64,000 nucleotides of DNA, taken from NCBI GenBank assembly GCA_947447825.1, contig CANFLL010000008.1:1-64000 (forward strand). The letters run 5' to 3'. Shown in pieces: positions 53,586 to 63,927 of this stretch; the first letter of the stretch is position 1, and each line of letters begins with the position of its first letter. A program made the translations under genes and the position numbers. Under the pieces are notes generated by a model. It was not told where the DNA came from. It made no database searches and was given only the letters and a program-made list of their open reading frames with translations. The DNA comes from Chitinophagaceae bacterium. Lineage in GTDB: Bacteria > Bacteroidota > Bacteroidia > Chitinophagales > Chitinophagaceae.

Positions 53586-56500
53586 TTATCTCAACAAAAC
53601 ACTTGTTCCGTTTGCATAATGTCTTTTTCCATCTTTGGAGGTGAACTCTAATGACCAAATGTAGGTGCCCCCATTTTGTAGTTGACCATTTATTGTGCCA
53701 TCCCATCCGCTTATTAAATCGTGAGATTCGAAGATTAAATAACCGCCTCTGTTGAAAACCCTGAATAAAACGGATTTAACACTATTCAGCCCACCATAAG
53801 GTTTCAATAACGGATTATGGCCATTAGCATAGCTTCCTGTTGGAACAAATCCTGTGGGTACATAAACAGTGTCGCAGCTTGCATCTGATGTTCTGCTAAC
53901 ATTTATGTTTGTCATAGAATCTACAAGGCAGTCATCATTATTATAAATAGCCACATCATAAGCGCCTACACCAAGATTTGTTACATAAGAATTTGAATTA
54001 AATTTTTTGCCATTATATTCAAAAACGTATGGGTTTTCTTTACCAGAAATGGTAATAGTAAATGCCCCCGATTGAGGATTAAGGCATGTAGCAGGTTTTA
54101 TGGCCACGATTTCATTAGTCGGTTTCACACCAAGAACTGTCACACTACCTGTGTCAATTATTTGTCCGCAACTTGCATTCACTGTATAATTAATTTTAGC
54201 AATACCCGTACTTATACCAGTAACTACGCCCGATAGGCTATCTATTGTGGCAATAGTAGGGGAGAGGCTACTCCATACGCCACCTTTTGTAAGGTCTGTT
54301 AATTGGATGGTTGCTCCTTTGCAAACAGCAGTTGGTCCTTCTGGTGGATACTTTGTTGGGTCGTCCACAGTTAATGCCAATGTTGCCGCACTATCACAAC
54401 CTACACTATTGGTTAAATGAACGGTGTATTTTCCAGCAGTAGAATAATTAGAACCATTGAAAGTATAAGAATTGCCCAAACAGATACTAGCATCAGTGAG
54501 GGATGAAGAAGTGGCTTTTACGTTTAAAACCAACGTTGCCGCACTATCACAACCCATACTGTTTTTTAGATGAGTTGTGTAAGTTCCAGAAGTGGAGTAA
54601 GTGGATCCGTTGAAAGTATATGAACCTCCTGCACATATACTTGCCTTTGTAATTGAGGTAGAAGGTTTATTAACTATAAGTACCAATGTAGCAATGCTAT
54701 CACCTCCTGCTGCGTTTGTTAGATGAGCTGTGTATGTACCAGTTGATGTATAGTTTGTTCCATTAAACAAATAACTATTTCCTAAGCATATATTAGCCAT
54801 AACAGTTGAATTGGTTGGTTTATTAACTGTCAAAACCAAAGTTGCCGCACTATCGCAGCCTACGCTATTAATTAAATGGGCAGTGTAAGTACCAGCTATT
54901 GAGTAACTTGTTCCATTAAACAAATAACTACCTCCTTGTTTAATGTTAGCCGTTGTGGTAGATGAAGAAGTTGGCTTAACAATTAATACCAAAGTAGCAA
55001 TGCTGTCACAGTTCGCATTGGTTGTTAGATGAACGGTGTATGTTCCTGTGTTGGTATAAGAAGAACCATTGAAAGTGTAAGAGTCACCTGCGCAAATGCT
55101 GGCAGTGGTTGTACTTGTCAGCGTTGGTTTAACCGTTAAAACTAACGTTGCAACACTATCACAACTTGCATTGGTCATTAAATGAGCAGTATAAATTCCA
55201 ACAGTGGAATAAGTGGATCCGTTGAAAGTATAAGAACCTCCAGCACAGATACTAGCAAATGAGTTGCTTGTTAATATTGGGTTTATTGATAATACTAAAG
55301 TGGCAATGCTATCACAACCCACGCTGTTAGTTAAATGAGCTGTGTAAGTGCCGGCATTGGTGTAAGTAGTGCCATTGAAAGTGTAAGAGCCTCCTGTGCA
55401 GATACTTGCTTTTGTGGTGCTAGTGGAAGTTGTTTTTATTGTTAAAACTAAGGTTGCCGCACTATCACAACCTGTACTGTTTGATAGGTGAATGGTGTAG
55501 GTTCCGGCAGAAGAAAAGGTAGATCCATTGAAAGTGTAAGAACTTCCTGGACAAACACTTGCTTTAGTGGTACTATTAGAAGCAGTTTTCATGGTTAAAA
55601 CTAAGATTGCAGTACTATCACATCCTACACTGTTGGAAAGGGTTGCGGTATACGTTCCTGCAGTGGAGTAAGTTGAACCATTGAAAGTGTAAGAGCTTCC
55701 CGTGCAAATGCTTGCATTGGTAATTGAGGTAGAAGGTTTATTAATTGTAAGATTCAACGTAACAACACTATCGCCTCCAGCTGTGTTGGTTAAATGAATG
55801 ATATAAGTGCCAGATGAAGAATAACTTGTTCCATTAAACAAATAAACACTACCTAAACAGATGCTGGCAGAAACTGAGGCACTTGTTGGGTTATTAACTG
55901 TCAATACCAAAGTTGCTGCACTATCACAGCCCACACTATTGGTTAAATGGGCGGTGTAAGTACCCGATGTAGTGTAACTTATTCCATTAAATAAATAACT
56001 CTCTCCTTGTTTTATTTTGGCAGAAGTGATGGATGAGGAAGTAGGTTTAACACTTAAAATCAAAGTTGCCACACTATCACAACCTACACTGTTCGTTAGA
56101 TGCATAGTGTAAGTTCCTGCGGTGGTGTAAGTTGTTCCGTTGAAAGTGTGTGAACCGCCTGCACAAATGTTTATTGTTGTATTACTTGTTGAAGTTGGGT
56201 TAACTTTCAATATTAAAGTTGCCACACTATCACAACCTACACTGTTGGTTAGATGTGCAGTGTAAGTACCTGCGGTGGTGTAAACTGTTCCATTGAAAGT
56301 GTATGAACCACCTATACAAATGCTTGTAGCAGTTGTACTTGTTGATGTTTGTTTTACAGTTAATTCTAGAGTAGCCACACTATCACAACCTACACTGTTT
56401 GTTAGCGTTGATTTGTATGTACCTGCTGTTGTGTAAGTTGTTCCGTTGAAAGTGTATGAACCACCTGTGCAGATGCTTGCTTTTGTAGTAGATGCACTAG

Positions 56501-59357
56501 CATTTCGGACTGTTAATACCAAATTGGCAACACTATCGCAACTGCCCGAAAGATTGTAATTTACAGAATAATTGCCAGAAGCAGAATAGGAGCTACCACC
56601 AAACACTATCGATTTGCCCGCACAAATAGTATCATAAGTTGTAGAAGTTGCAGTATCTTTTATTGATAATATCAATGTTGCCACACTATCGCACCCCACA
56701 CTATTTGTTAGCGTAGAAGTATAAGTACCTGCGGTAGTATTTGTAGTTCCATTAAAAGTGTATGATCCAGTTTTGCAAATATTAGCTTTGGTACTGGATG
56801 ATGTTGGGTTTTTGATAGTTAAATTCAAGGTGGCAATACTATCACATCCTCCACTGTTTTTTAGGTTTGCTTTGTAAGTACCTGCCGAAGTATAGGTAAT
56901 GCCATTAAAAGTATAAGATTGGCCTTGGCAGATACTACTATTGGTAACTGAACTAGTGGGTTCGCTTACAGTAATAGTGTTGGTGGTATCTAGTGCGCCT
57001 GAAAATCGGGTAATTACTGCGTAATAATTTCCACCAGAAGTTGGAGTGTAAGTAGTATCAATGGTTGGTGCCCACTTTTGAACACGAAAATTGTTATAGT
57101 CTCCAACATAGATTGTCCCATTCATTACCCAAAGACCAGTTGGATTGTTTAATTGATTAACAGCGTTACCACCAATAGCTCCACCAGCTATTCTAACAAA
57201 ACTTGGTTTTTTATAGACTAACACATCATTACTTCCATGTTCGGTCATATATAAATTTCCTTTTTTATCTAAAAATGGAAAAGCAGGAGTTGATCCACTA
57301 CCTAATGAATTACCATTGTTATAATTTGCAGTTGCGGTGCCATTTAATGGGAATTTGCTGATTCCGTCTGAACCAAAGGGTAATCCGAAATAAACAATTT
57401 TACCCTGTGTAACATATAGCGATTCGTTGCCAGCTCCGCACAATCCACTAGGAAACCAAGAATAAGTTGGCCCTTGAATTACTACTGTGCCAGTTTTTGC
57501 ACTTGGCTCCCATTTAACTACTCTGTAGTTTCCTGCATCTGAAACGTAAACATTACCTGATGAATCTACATAAACTCCTGTGGGGTCTTTTAGTTGATTT
57601 GCAGCAGTTCCATTATTATTTCCTCCTGCTACCACCACTCCATTTGTTGCACTTGTTGAGCCAGATGGGAACTTTAGCACCCGACTGCCATTATAATCTG
57701 AAACGTACAAATTATCCTTAGAATCAATAAATACTGCTATTGGATTTTTTAGCTGATTCAAGGCTGCTCCCCATCCATTTCCTCCAGCAGCTATCGTGCA
57801 TGTCTTTGCCCCTGGTGCCCACTTGCTAACTTGGTTATTGGTTGAATCGCTTACATAAACATTTCCTTTACTATCAACTGCAACGCCAAGTGGATAGCCA
57901 ATTTGACCACTACCATTTCCTTTTGTTCCATTGCCGGCAACAGTTACCCCAGTGGTAGGTGCCACTTGAAGTGCTGTTTTAACTGGAATTGCATTGCCTT
58001 TTTTAAACCAGCTTATACTGACTGCATCAGATGCGCCAGTGATGGTTAGTGAATTATTGATACATATACTCACTGGCGATAAAGCAGTATCTAGCACATT
58101 AACCCCAAAGGTTGTAATGCTGTTGCAGCGAGTGTTATTAGGTGTAAAAGTGTAGTTTGTTATTCCTTTTGTTTCAGTGTTGATGCCTGTGTTCCAAGTA
58201 CCAGTGATTGGGGGGATATTAGTGGAATTAGTAGGGAGTTCGGGAGCTGCACTTCCTTGCAAAAGTGATATTGGGTTGAATGTGGGGGTTATATTTGTAG
58301 CTACATTGATGGTGTCGGTTTGCGATAGTTGACAAATTTTGCTGCCTGCACTGTAATTAACGGAATAGTTTAAACTGTAAGTTCCGTTTAAACCAGAGGG
58401 ATCAAAAAGGCCTGTTGAAGAGGTGCCAACTCCGCTCCAGCTACCACCTTGTGTTCCTGTAATGAGTGTTTTTAAGTCGATGATATTATCTGCACTGCAA
58501 ATAAGGTTTTTTGGACTATTCCAAGCTGGATTAGAAACCGAACCCAAGGTGTTAATGCCTAGCTTGATGGAATGAAAGTCTGGTTTAGCGGCGAAGTAGC
58601 CCGTTGATGTTGTGTATCCACTCCAATTATTTTTATTGCTTATTCTAGCAAGCCATTCAGTTTGAGTGGCAGCCGTTAGTAAGCCCGTGTATTTGTTAAA
58701 TTTTGACGCACTAGTAAGTGCCATTGTGAAACAGTCAGTACTAGGATATAAACCAGATTCACCTGTTGAGTTTTGTAATGAATTCCAACCGCCGCTAGTG
58801 GAAAAGCCAAACAGAATTCTTCCATTAACACCCGGGAAATCAGCATTAGGGGAGGTTGTGTTTCCACTTGCCGTGCTAGAAACAGTGCAAGATGAGTTGG
58901 GGATATTTGTCCATGTGCCATTTTGTGCAAAGTACAATTGGTCGCCCTTAGAGTTTAGGTTTAAGTAGGCAGCCGTTGCATTGTTAGGCGAAAGATCTTT
59001 AGTGCTCCAGTTTCCATCAGGATAAGTAAACTGTACAGAACTGCCATTTGTGTACGCATCCCTTAGTGTCATTACTGTTCCTGCCGGGATTGTTGAACCT
59101 GTTCTAGTAAAGGTTACACCCCCTTCTGCACTGCTCCAGGTGCCTGGTGCGCATGCCTCGTAGCCATTGTCGGTAAGTTGTATTTCTGTTCCTTTTGTAA
59201 TGTCTTGAAAACAAACAAAACTAATTTCATCTTGTGTGGATGGCGATATGGTGGAGTTCACTCCCAAAATAGCTAAATCGCCTCGGCTAAGAATTGTTTG
59301 GGCAATAAGTGAAGTGCCAATGAAGAATATGCTTAAGCAAACCAATACCTTGTTCAT
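53586..59357 (-). CDS. Giant T9SS type B surface protein with NHL region and seventeen 51-residue repeats
   Basis: The 1923-residue protein has a signal peptide (VLVCLSIFFIGTSLIAQ), an N-terminal lamin-tail-like domain (about 22-260, DEISFVCFQDITKGTEIQL), NHL-type beta-propeller repeats (about 480-770, GVAVDSKGNVYVSDSTNNQV, NPIAVFIDSKDNLYVSD, DPTGVYVDSSGNVYVSD), then seventeen 51-residue repeats (about 800-1666) of the form SICTGGSYTFNGTTYTTAG. A Big-2-like domain and a type B sorting domain follow (FVPTGSYANGHNPLLKPY, FRVFNRGGYLIFES, GWDGTINGQLQNGGTYIW). It is predicted to be exported by the type IX system and used as an adhesin or fibre. Confidence 0.9.
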   Translation of the reverse strand: MNKVLVCLSIFFIGTSLIAQTILSRGDLAILGVNSTISPSTQDEISFVCFQDITKGTEIQLTDNGYEACAPGTWSSAEGGVTFTRTGSTIPAGTVMTLRDAYTNGSSVQFTYPDGNWSTKDLSPNNATAAYLNLNSKGDQLYFAQNGTWTNIPNSSCTVSSTASGNTTSPNADFPGVNGRILFGFSTSGGWNSLQNSTGESGLYPSTDCFTMALTSASKFNKYTGLLTAATQTEWLARISNKNNWSGYTTSTGYFAAKPDFHSIKLGINTLGSVSNPAWNSPKNLICSADNIIDLKTLITGTQGGSWSGVGTSSTGLFDPSGLNGTYSLNYSVNYSAGSKICQLSQTDTINVATNITPTFNPISLLQGSAAPELPTNSTNIPPITGTWNTGINTETKGITNYTFTPNNTRCNSITTFGVNVLDTALSPVSICINNSLTITGASDAVSISWFKKGNAIPVKTALQVAPTTGVTVAGNGTKGNGSGQIGYPLGVAVDSKGNVYVSDSTNNQVSKWAPGAKTCTIAAGGNGWGAALNQLKNPIAVFIDSKDNLYVSDYNGSRVLKFPSGSTSATNGVVVAGGNNNGTAANQLKDPTGVYVDSSGNVYVSDAGNYRVVKWEPSAKTGTVVIQGPTYSWFPSGLCGAGNESLYVTQGKIVYFGLPFGSDGISKFPLNGTATANYNNGNSLGSGSTPAFPFLDKKGNLYMTEHGSNDVLVYKKPSFVRIAGGAIGGNAVNQLNNPTGLWVMNGTIYVGDYNNFRVQKWAPTIDTTYTPTSGGNYYAVITRFSGALDTTNTITVSEPTSSVTNSSICQGQSYTFNGITYTSAGTYKANLKNSGGCDSIATLNLTIKNPTSSSTKANICKTGSYTFNGTTNTTAGTYTSTLTNSVGCDSVATLILSIKDTATSTTYDTICAGKSIVFGGSSYSASGNYSVNYNLSGSCDSVANLVLTVRNASASTTKASICTGGSYTFNGTTYTTAGTYKSTLTNSVGCDSVATLELTVKQTSTSTTATSICIGGSYTFNGTVYTTAGTYTAHLTNSVGCDSVATLILKVNPTSTSNTTINICAGGSHTFNGTTYTTAGTYTMHLTNSVGCDSVATLILSVKPTSSSITSAKIKQGESYLFNGISYTTSGTYTAHLTNSVGCDSAATLVLTVNNPTSASVSASICLGSVYLFNGTSYSSSGTYIIHLTNTAGGDSVVTLNLTINKPSTSITNASICTGSSYTFNGSTYSTAGTYTATLSNSVGCDSTAILVLTMKTASNSTTKASVCPGSSYTFNGSTFSSAGTYTIHLSNSTGCDSAATLVLTIKTTSTSTTKASICTGGSYTFNGTTYTNAGTYTAHLTNSVGCDSIATLVLSINPILTSNSFASICAGGSYTFNGSTYSTVGIYTAHLMTNASCDSVATLVLTVKPTLTSTTTASICAGDSYTFNGSSYTNTGTYTVHLTTNANCDSIATLVLIVKPTSSSTTTANIKQGGSYLFNGTSYSIAGTYTAHLINSVGCDSAATLVLTVNKPTNSTVMANICLGNSYLFNGTNYTSTGTYTAHLTNAAGGDSIATLVLIVNKPSTSITKASICAGGSYTFNGSTYSTSGTYTTHLKNSMGCDSAATLVLNVKATSSSLTDASICLGNSYTFNGSNYSTAGKYTVHLTNSVGCDSAATLALTVDDPTKYPPEGPTAVCKGATIQLTDLTKGGVWSSLSPTIATIDSLSGVVTGISTGIAKINYTVNASCGQIIDTGSVTVLGVKPTNEIVAIKPATCLNPQSGAFTITISGKENPYVFEYNGKKFNSNSYVTNLGVGAYDVAIYNNDDCLVDSMTNINVSRTSDASCDTVYVPTGFVPTGSYANGHNPLLKPYGGLNSVKSVLFRVFNRGGYLIFESHDLISGWDGTINGQLQNGGTYIWSLEFTSKDGKRHYANGTSVLLR

Positions 59358-59499
59358 TTCGCTAATTTTTCAAAAAGAGGCAAATTACACTTTATTAGTT
59401 TATTTTAAAATAGTAACAGTGTTGCATGTTCAAAAAATAGTTAATGGCTTAAAGGATAATCATTAAATGACGTTTAGTTAATTGAAATTCTAAATACAA

Positions 59500-59534
59500 A
59501 GGAAGGTTTTGCTTAAAGCAAAGCCATCCTTAAC
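59500..59534. repeat. AAGGAAGGTTTTGCTT hairpin, diverged module A relative
   Basis: AAGGAAGGTTTTGCTTAAAG and its imperfect complement resemble the hairpins at 12521 and 14184 with about five changes. It lies in the spacer 59358-59567, where no gene is seen. Confidence 0.5.
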
Positions 59535-59567
59535 TAAAACGCATTATAAAAGAAATGTACAGAAGAG

Positions 59568-59645
59568 AAAAACGGCAAACAATAAATCTTTCGTTGCCGT
59601 TTTTAGGCCAATAAGGGCAACAGTTCTCCTTTTTATTGCCCTTTT
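59568..59645. terminator. Twin bidirectional terminator hairpins
   Basis: AAAAACGGCAA (59568-59578) pairs perfectly with TTGCCGTTTTT (59594-59604). A second hairpin, AAGGGCAA with TTGCCCTT (59613-59642), follows, and a third AAAAACGGCAA copy lies just after it. They can terminate the regulator gene at 59787-60416 on the minus strand. Confidence 0.75.
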
Positions 59646-59786
59646 TGAACCAAAAACGGCAATCAAACGACCTTAAATTTTTTTAATATTTTTTATTTAT
59701 AGCTTGAACTAGTAACTCTTTGCAAGCTTTATATTGATGTGAGCTAAGGTTGTATTTGATTTTTTGTTCCTTACATGAAGCATCTA

Positions 59787-60416
59787 TTACTTCCTCAATA
59801 GTTTTGAGATTAATTCAGATTTTGTTCTAACATCCATTTTTACATAAATATTCTTTAAATGGTCATTAACAGTTGATGCTGAAATGCCAAGAACGGCTGC
59901 TATTTCTTTGTAAGTAAGTCCTTTTAAAAGTTCATTTACCACATCGTTTTCTCTTGCTGTTAGATTAGCCGTTACATCTTGATAAGTATCTTTTGGTTTG
60001 TGAATTTTTTTAAAAAGCTTCATTGCTACATCGGGGGTAATTAATGCTCCACCTTTGCGTATAATATCAATGTTTTTAACAAGCGATTCAATGTTGAAAG
60101 GCTTCAATAAATAACCATTTGCACCTCGTTGAATGCAATCAAAAATAACACTGTCATTATCATTTCCAGTGGTTACAACAATGTGTGTTTCAACCCATTG
60201 TTGGCGAATAAGACTAATGCCTTCCATTCCCGAAATTCCAGGCAATCCCAAATCTATAAATATGATAAAAGGTTCATCAAGTGTACTTCTTTGTTCCAAA
60301 AAAGCTTCCATGCTGTTGCATGAAAAAGTGATGTACAAATCTTTTTGATTGTTAATATAAATCTCCAAACTACGTCTTAGTGGACGATCATCTTCTATTA
60401 TTCCAACTGTTATCAT
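59787..60416 (-). CDS. NarL/FixJ-type response regulator
   Basis: The 209-residue regulator has a receiver domain (Asp9, Asp10; phosphoacceptor Asp55 in FIDLGLPG; Lys in YLLKPF) and a LuxR-type helix-turn-helix (about 145-205, LTARENDVVNELLKGLTYKE, SASTVNDHLKNIY). No histidine kinase is adjacent; it is an orphan regulator. The start codon lies 12 nt after a TAACTTAG box, a weaker case of the leaderless spacing seen elsewhere. Confidence 0.9.
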   Translation of the reverse strand: MITVGIIEDDRPLRRSLEIYINNQKDLYITFSCNSMEAFLEQRSTLDEPFIIFIDLGLPGISGMEGISLIRQQWVETHIVVTTGNDNDSVIFDCIQRGANGYLLKPFNIESLVKNIDIIRKGGALITPDVAMKLFKKIHKPKDTYQDVTANLTARENDVVNELLKGLTYKEIAAVLGISASTVNDHLKNIYVKMDVRTKSELISKLLRK

Positions 60417-60420
60417 ACAA

Positions 60421-60428
60421 CTAAGTTA
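60421..60428 (-). promoter_or_regulatory. Possible -7 box TAACTTAG for the NarL-type regulator
   Basis: Minus-strand TAACTTAG begins 12 nt before the ATG; it matches TAnnTTTG at six positions only. Confidence 0.25.
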
Positions 60429-60606
60429 ATAAGTATCTGCTATTTAAATATAATTTTTTTATCAATTAGTGCAATCTGACTGAATTTGCTAAAAATGTTT
60501 AATATTTACGAGCAATATTATGCAATAATTTATACTACTCTGTGGTTTTATTTTGCAAATTAACGCCTTTTCCCACATTGATATACACATTTTAGTCAAG
60601 TTGCCT

Positions 60607-60614
60607 TAACTTCG
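60607..60614 (+). promoter_or_regulatory. -7 box TAACTTCG for queA
   Basis: TAACTTCG, as at the RDD gene, but here about 100 nt upstream of the start codon. The implied leader of about 90 nt contrasts with the leaderless genes. Confidence 0.4.
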
Positions 60615-60708
60615 CCGACTTTTAAAATTGATGCCGTAACATCAAGCGAACTGTTGACCTTATAGGTTCGTCTTAATGTGGCCTATTATTAAACAATTAA
60701 ATAGACAC

Positions 60709-61758
60709 ATGAAATTATCAGCTTTTAGGTATGATCTTCCACTGAACCTCATTGCACAAAACCCTACAAAGAGAAGGGAAGATAGCAGAATGTTGGTTGT
60801 GAACCGAAAAACGGGGAACATGGAGAACAAACATTTTAGAGACATCTTGGAGTATTATGATGACAGAGATGTTTTTGTTGTTAACAACACAAAAGTTTTT
60901 CCTGCCCGTATGTATGGACGAAAGGAAAAAACTGGCGCAAAGATTGAAGTTTTTCTACTTAGAGAACTGAACAAGCCGAACCGTTTGTGGGATGTTATTG
61001 TAGATCCTGCAAGGAAAATAAGGGTAGGTAATAAGCTTTACTTTGGTGATAATGAAGAATTAGTTGCCGAAGTAATTGATAACACAACAAGTAGAGGACG
61101 TACCATTCGTTTTTTGTGGGACGATGATGATGCTTCTCTAAAAAGAATGTTAGATGCATTAGGGGAGACGCCTCTGCCAAAATATATAAAGAGAGTTCCA
61201 GATACTGAGGATAGAGAACGCTACCAAACTGTTTATGCAAAACATGAAGGAGCTGTTGCGGCCCCCACTGCTGGGCTTCATTTTAGTAAAGAATTAATTA
61301 AGCGTTGCGAAATAAAAGGTATTCGTTTTGCAGAAGTAACCTTGCATACCGGTTTAACTACATTTAGACCAATTGAAGTAGAAGACTTGAGTAAACATAA
61401 AATGGATGCTGAATATTTTACCATCACAGATCAAGCAAGTGCAATTGTAAACAAAGCAAAAGAAACTGGACATAGGGTGTGTTCTATTGGTACAACTACT
61501 ATGAGGGCGTTGGAATCTAGCTTTACGGCTCAGAAACTGTTGAAACCTACCGAAGGTTGGACAAACCACTTTATTCATCCGCCATATAGTTTTAACATAG
61601 CAGACAGCTTAGTAACTAATTTTCATTTACCTAAAACAAGCTTGTTGATTATGGCTTGTGCTTTTGCTGGATATGATTTAACAATGGAAGCTTACAAAAA
61701 AGCAATTAAAGATAAATATCGCTTCTTTAGTTATGGAGATGCTCTTCTAATTATCTAG
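60709..61758 (+). CDS. queA: S-adenosylmethionine:tRNA ribosyltransferase-isomerase
   Basis: QueA transfers the ribosyl part of SAM to preQ1-modified tRNA to make epoxyqueuosine. The 349-residue protein starts [19 protein letters not shown] and has [15 protein letters not shown], the middle segment [23 protein letters not shown] and [11 protein letters not shown]. The ATG at 60709 gives the canonical N-terminus; an earlier in-frame ATG adds eleven non-conserved residues. Its presence implies queuosine modification of tRNA. Confidence 0.96.
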   Translation: MKLSAFRYDLPLNLIAQNPTKRREDSRMLVVNRKTGNMENKHFRDILEYYDDRDVFVVNNTKVFPARMYGRKEKTGAKIEVFLLRELNKPNRLWDVIVDPARKIRVGNKLYFGDNEELVAEVIDNTTSRGRTIRFLWDDDDASLKRMLDALGETPLPKYIKRVPDTEDRERYQTVYAKHEGAVAAPTAGLHFSKELIKRCEIKGIRFAEVTLHTGLTTFRPIEVEDLSKHKMDAEYFTITDQASAIVNKAKETGHRVCSIGTTTMRALESSFTAQKLLKPTEGWTNHFIHPPYSFNIADSLVTNFHLPKTSLLIMACAFAGYDLTMEAYKKAIKDKYRFFSYGDALLII

Positions 61759-61779
61759 TTATTTTGGTTTATATGTTCC

Positions 61780-61816
61780 ATTCGCCATCAGTTACAAATA
61801 GAAACTGATGGCGAAT
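61780..61816. terminator. Shared terminator spanning the histidine kinase stop codon
   Basis: ATTCGCCATCAGTT and AACTGATGGCGAAT form a 14-bp perfect stem; plus-strand continuation is TTGTTTGT, suited to queA. The minus-strand kinase gene ends inside it (stop at 61792-61794), so its last codons and stop form one arm. Confidence 0.8.
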
Positions 61817-63144
61817 TTGTTTGTATTAGTTTCAAATGCTGTATAGTTCAGTTTGGCGTTGTGAATGTCAGCAATTTTATTTACTATAGATAGTCCAAGT
61901 CCAAAACCTTTACTTGTCATTGCATTATTTCCCCTGAAAAATGGGATATACATTTTTTCTTTTTCTTCCTCGCTAAGAATACTTCCTGTGTTTACAAATG
62001 TTATAACAATAATTTTTGGTTGCGTTTCTATTGAAATGTGAACCGTTTTATTGTCGGAATATAGATAGGCATTCTTTATTAAGTTTCTGAACGCAGATTT
62101 CAATAGCACTTCATTGCCCTTTACTAATAACTCCTCTTCGCACTCGGGTGTATTGTGGAAGTTAATTTCAATGTCAATATCGCTAAAAAAGCGTTTGCTT
62201 TCTGATAGGCTTTCATATAGCAATTCATCGATTCTAACATTTGGGAAGTCAGCGTTAGTGTTAATTTTCTCAAATTGCGACAAGACTAACAATGAATTTG
62301 TTAGCTCTATTAATTCAATTTGGTCATCTTGCAAAGACAATAGCAGTTCCTTGTATTCAGAATTTGATAAGTTTCTATTTAATGCACTTTCAGTTTGAGA
62401 AAGCATTTTAGTAAGTGGTGTTCGTAATTCGTGAGAGGCGTGTTGTACAAAGCTTTTTTGTCTTTCAAAACTTTGATTTAGCCTATCAAGCATGGCATTA
62501 AAGTTCTTGGCAATTTGCTCCAATTCATTCTTCCCCATTCCTTCATCCACTTTCTCAGACATATTTGCAGTAGTGGTTAGTTGCATTTGTTGGCTTAGTT
62601 TAATTAGTGGCTTTAACGCTTTCCCCACCATAATAAAAGATAGCACGGACGAAATGATTACGCCAGAAATGAATACACCTAAAAGGATATATAGCAAGTA
62701 AGTTAATTTTCGTAACCCTGTTTTATCCACCGCCCCACTAATGATGTAAACATGTATATCTGGCACATAAATTCCTAAACACTCATGTTCTCCATCTCTG
62801 AATCTAATTTCCTTTGTTTTTTTGATGCTATTTAGTAAAGAATCGCTAATCTTAAATTTGATTGAATCATTCTCTTTAAAGATAATATCGCTAGGAGATT
62901 TCAATAAATACATCTGCAACATATTCAAACTAACAGTGTAAGGGCGTGTTTGTCCCATTGCTGCACTATCAAGCTTTAAACTTCTGTATTCCCCTAATAA
63001 CGTATTTGAACGGGCTTTAAGCCGCATGTAATGGTCTTCTATTTTGTTGTTTCTGTAAAGGAGGAAAATTGAAATGGAGGATGCTAAAAGAATTGTAGCA
63101 ACAAAACAAGTTATAAAGGTGGCGAATCGGAGTTTTATATTCAT
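61792..63144 (-). CDS. HAMP sensor histidine kinase (two-component)
   Basis: The 450-residue protein has two membrane helices (about 8-30 and 147-171), a HAMP domain after the second (KALKPLIKLSQQMQL), His236 in HASHELRTPLTKML, an N-box AFRNLIKNAYLYS and GFGLGLSIVNKIAD. The periplasmic part is about 115 residues with no known fold visible. It follows the OmpR-type regulator by 13 bp and is its likely partner. The signal is unknown. Confidence 0.92.
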   Translation of the reverse strand: MNIKLRFATFITCFVATILLASSISIFLLYRNNKIEDHYMRLKARSNTLLGEYRSLKLDSAAMGQTRPYTVSLNMLQMYLLKSPSDIIFKENDSIKFKISDSLLNSIKKTKEIRFRDGEHECLGIYVPDIHVYIISGAVDKTGLRKLTYLLYILLGVFISGVIISSVLSFIMVGKALKPLIKLSQQMQLTTTANMSEKVDEGMGKNELEQIAKNFNAMLDRLNQSFERQKSFVQHASHELRTPLTKMLSQTESALNRNLSNSEYKELLLSLQDDQIELIELTNSLLVLSQFEKINTNADFPNVRIDELLYESLSESKRFFSDIDIEINFHNTPECEEELLVKGNEVLLKSAFRNLIKNAYLYSDNKTVHISIETQPKIIVITFVNTGSILSEEEKEKMYIPFFRGNNAMTSKGFGLGLSIVNKIADIHNAKLNYTAFETNTNKFAISFYL

Positions 63145-63157
63145 TAAACGTAGTTTA

Positions 63158-63844
63158 TTACTCTTTTATAAAGTAACCAAAGCCAGATTTAGTAAGGATT
63201 AATTTGTTGGAAAAGGGTTTGTCTATTTTGTTTCTTAAAAAACTAATATACACTTCAATGGTGTTTGTGCCGGTATCGAAGTTCATTCCCCATACGGTTT
63301 CCATAATCTCTTTTTTCGAAACAACTTTGCCTTTGTTTTTACACAGAAGAGAGAGTAATGAAAACTCTTTTGCTGTAAGAACTATTTCAGTGCCTGCACG
63401 CTTTACTATTTTATTTCTAAAATTAATTTCTAAATCATCTATTATCAGAATGTCATTGCCAGAAGTAAGAGATTCGGATCTTTTGATAAACACATTAATT
63501 CGTGCAAATAGTTCATCAAAATAAAATGGTTTCACAATGTAATCATCTGCACCAATACTAAAGGCTTTCACTTTGTCATGTATTTCTCCAAGAGCAGTTA
63601 AAATGATTATTGGAATTGATTTGTCTTTCTCTCTAAACGTTTTGCATAGAGTAAGCCCGCTGGTATAGGGCAAGTTTACATCAAGGATAATAAGGGAATA
63701 ACTGTTTTTATTGAACAATTCTTCTGCTTCTTTGCCATTAAGTGCAGTGTCAGTTTGAAAGCCTTTTCGTTCAAGCTCTTCTTTTATAACCTGATTAAGC
63801 TTGGGCTCATCCTCAGCCAATAAAATCCTGTATAATTTTTCCAT
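63158..63844 (-). CDS. OmpR/PhoB-type response regulator
   Basis: A 228-residue regulator with receiver domain (AEDEP; phosphoacceptor Asp55 in LIILDVNLPYTSG; Lys in YIVKPF) and a winged-helix DNA-binding domain (about 130-225, LTAKEFSLLSLLCKNKGKVV, NTIEVYISFLRNKIDKPF, LTKSGFGYFIKE). The ATG at 63844 is chosen because it starts a standard receiver; ten more residues upstream would be non-conserved. First gene of the two-component operon. Confidence 0.92.
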   Translation of the reverse strand: MEKLYRILLAEDEPKLNQVIKEELERKGFQTDTALNGKEAEELFNKNSYSLIILDVNLPYTSGLTLCKTFREKDKSIPIIILTALGEIHDKVKAFSIGADDYIVKPFYFDELFARINVFIKRSESLTSGNDILIIDDLEINFRNKIVKRAGTEIVLTAKEFSLLSLLCKNKGKVVSKKEIMETVWGMNFDTGTNTIEVYISFLRNKIDKPFSNKLILTKSGFGYFIKE

Positions 63845-63898
63845 CTTTCCAATTATAATTTCAGTATGGGGCAATAGCAGCGTGTAATAATATTACGA

Positions 63899-63927
63899 CA
63901 AAAGTAAGGTACTATAAGTTGCACCAA
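63899..63927 (-). promoter_or_regulatory. Promoter of the OmpR-type two-component operon
   Basis: Minus-strand TACTTTTG at 63899-63906 with TTG at 63925-63927, spaced 18 nt, is the best complete -33/-7 pair in the window; the leader would be about 50 nt. Confidence 0.5.
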
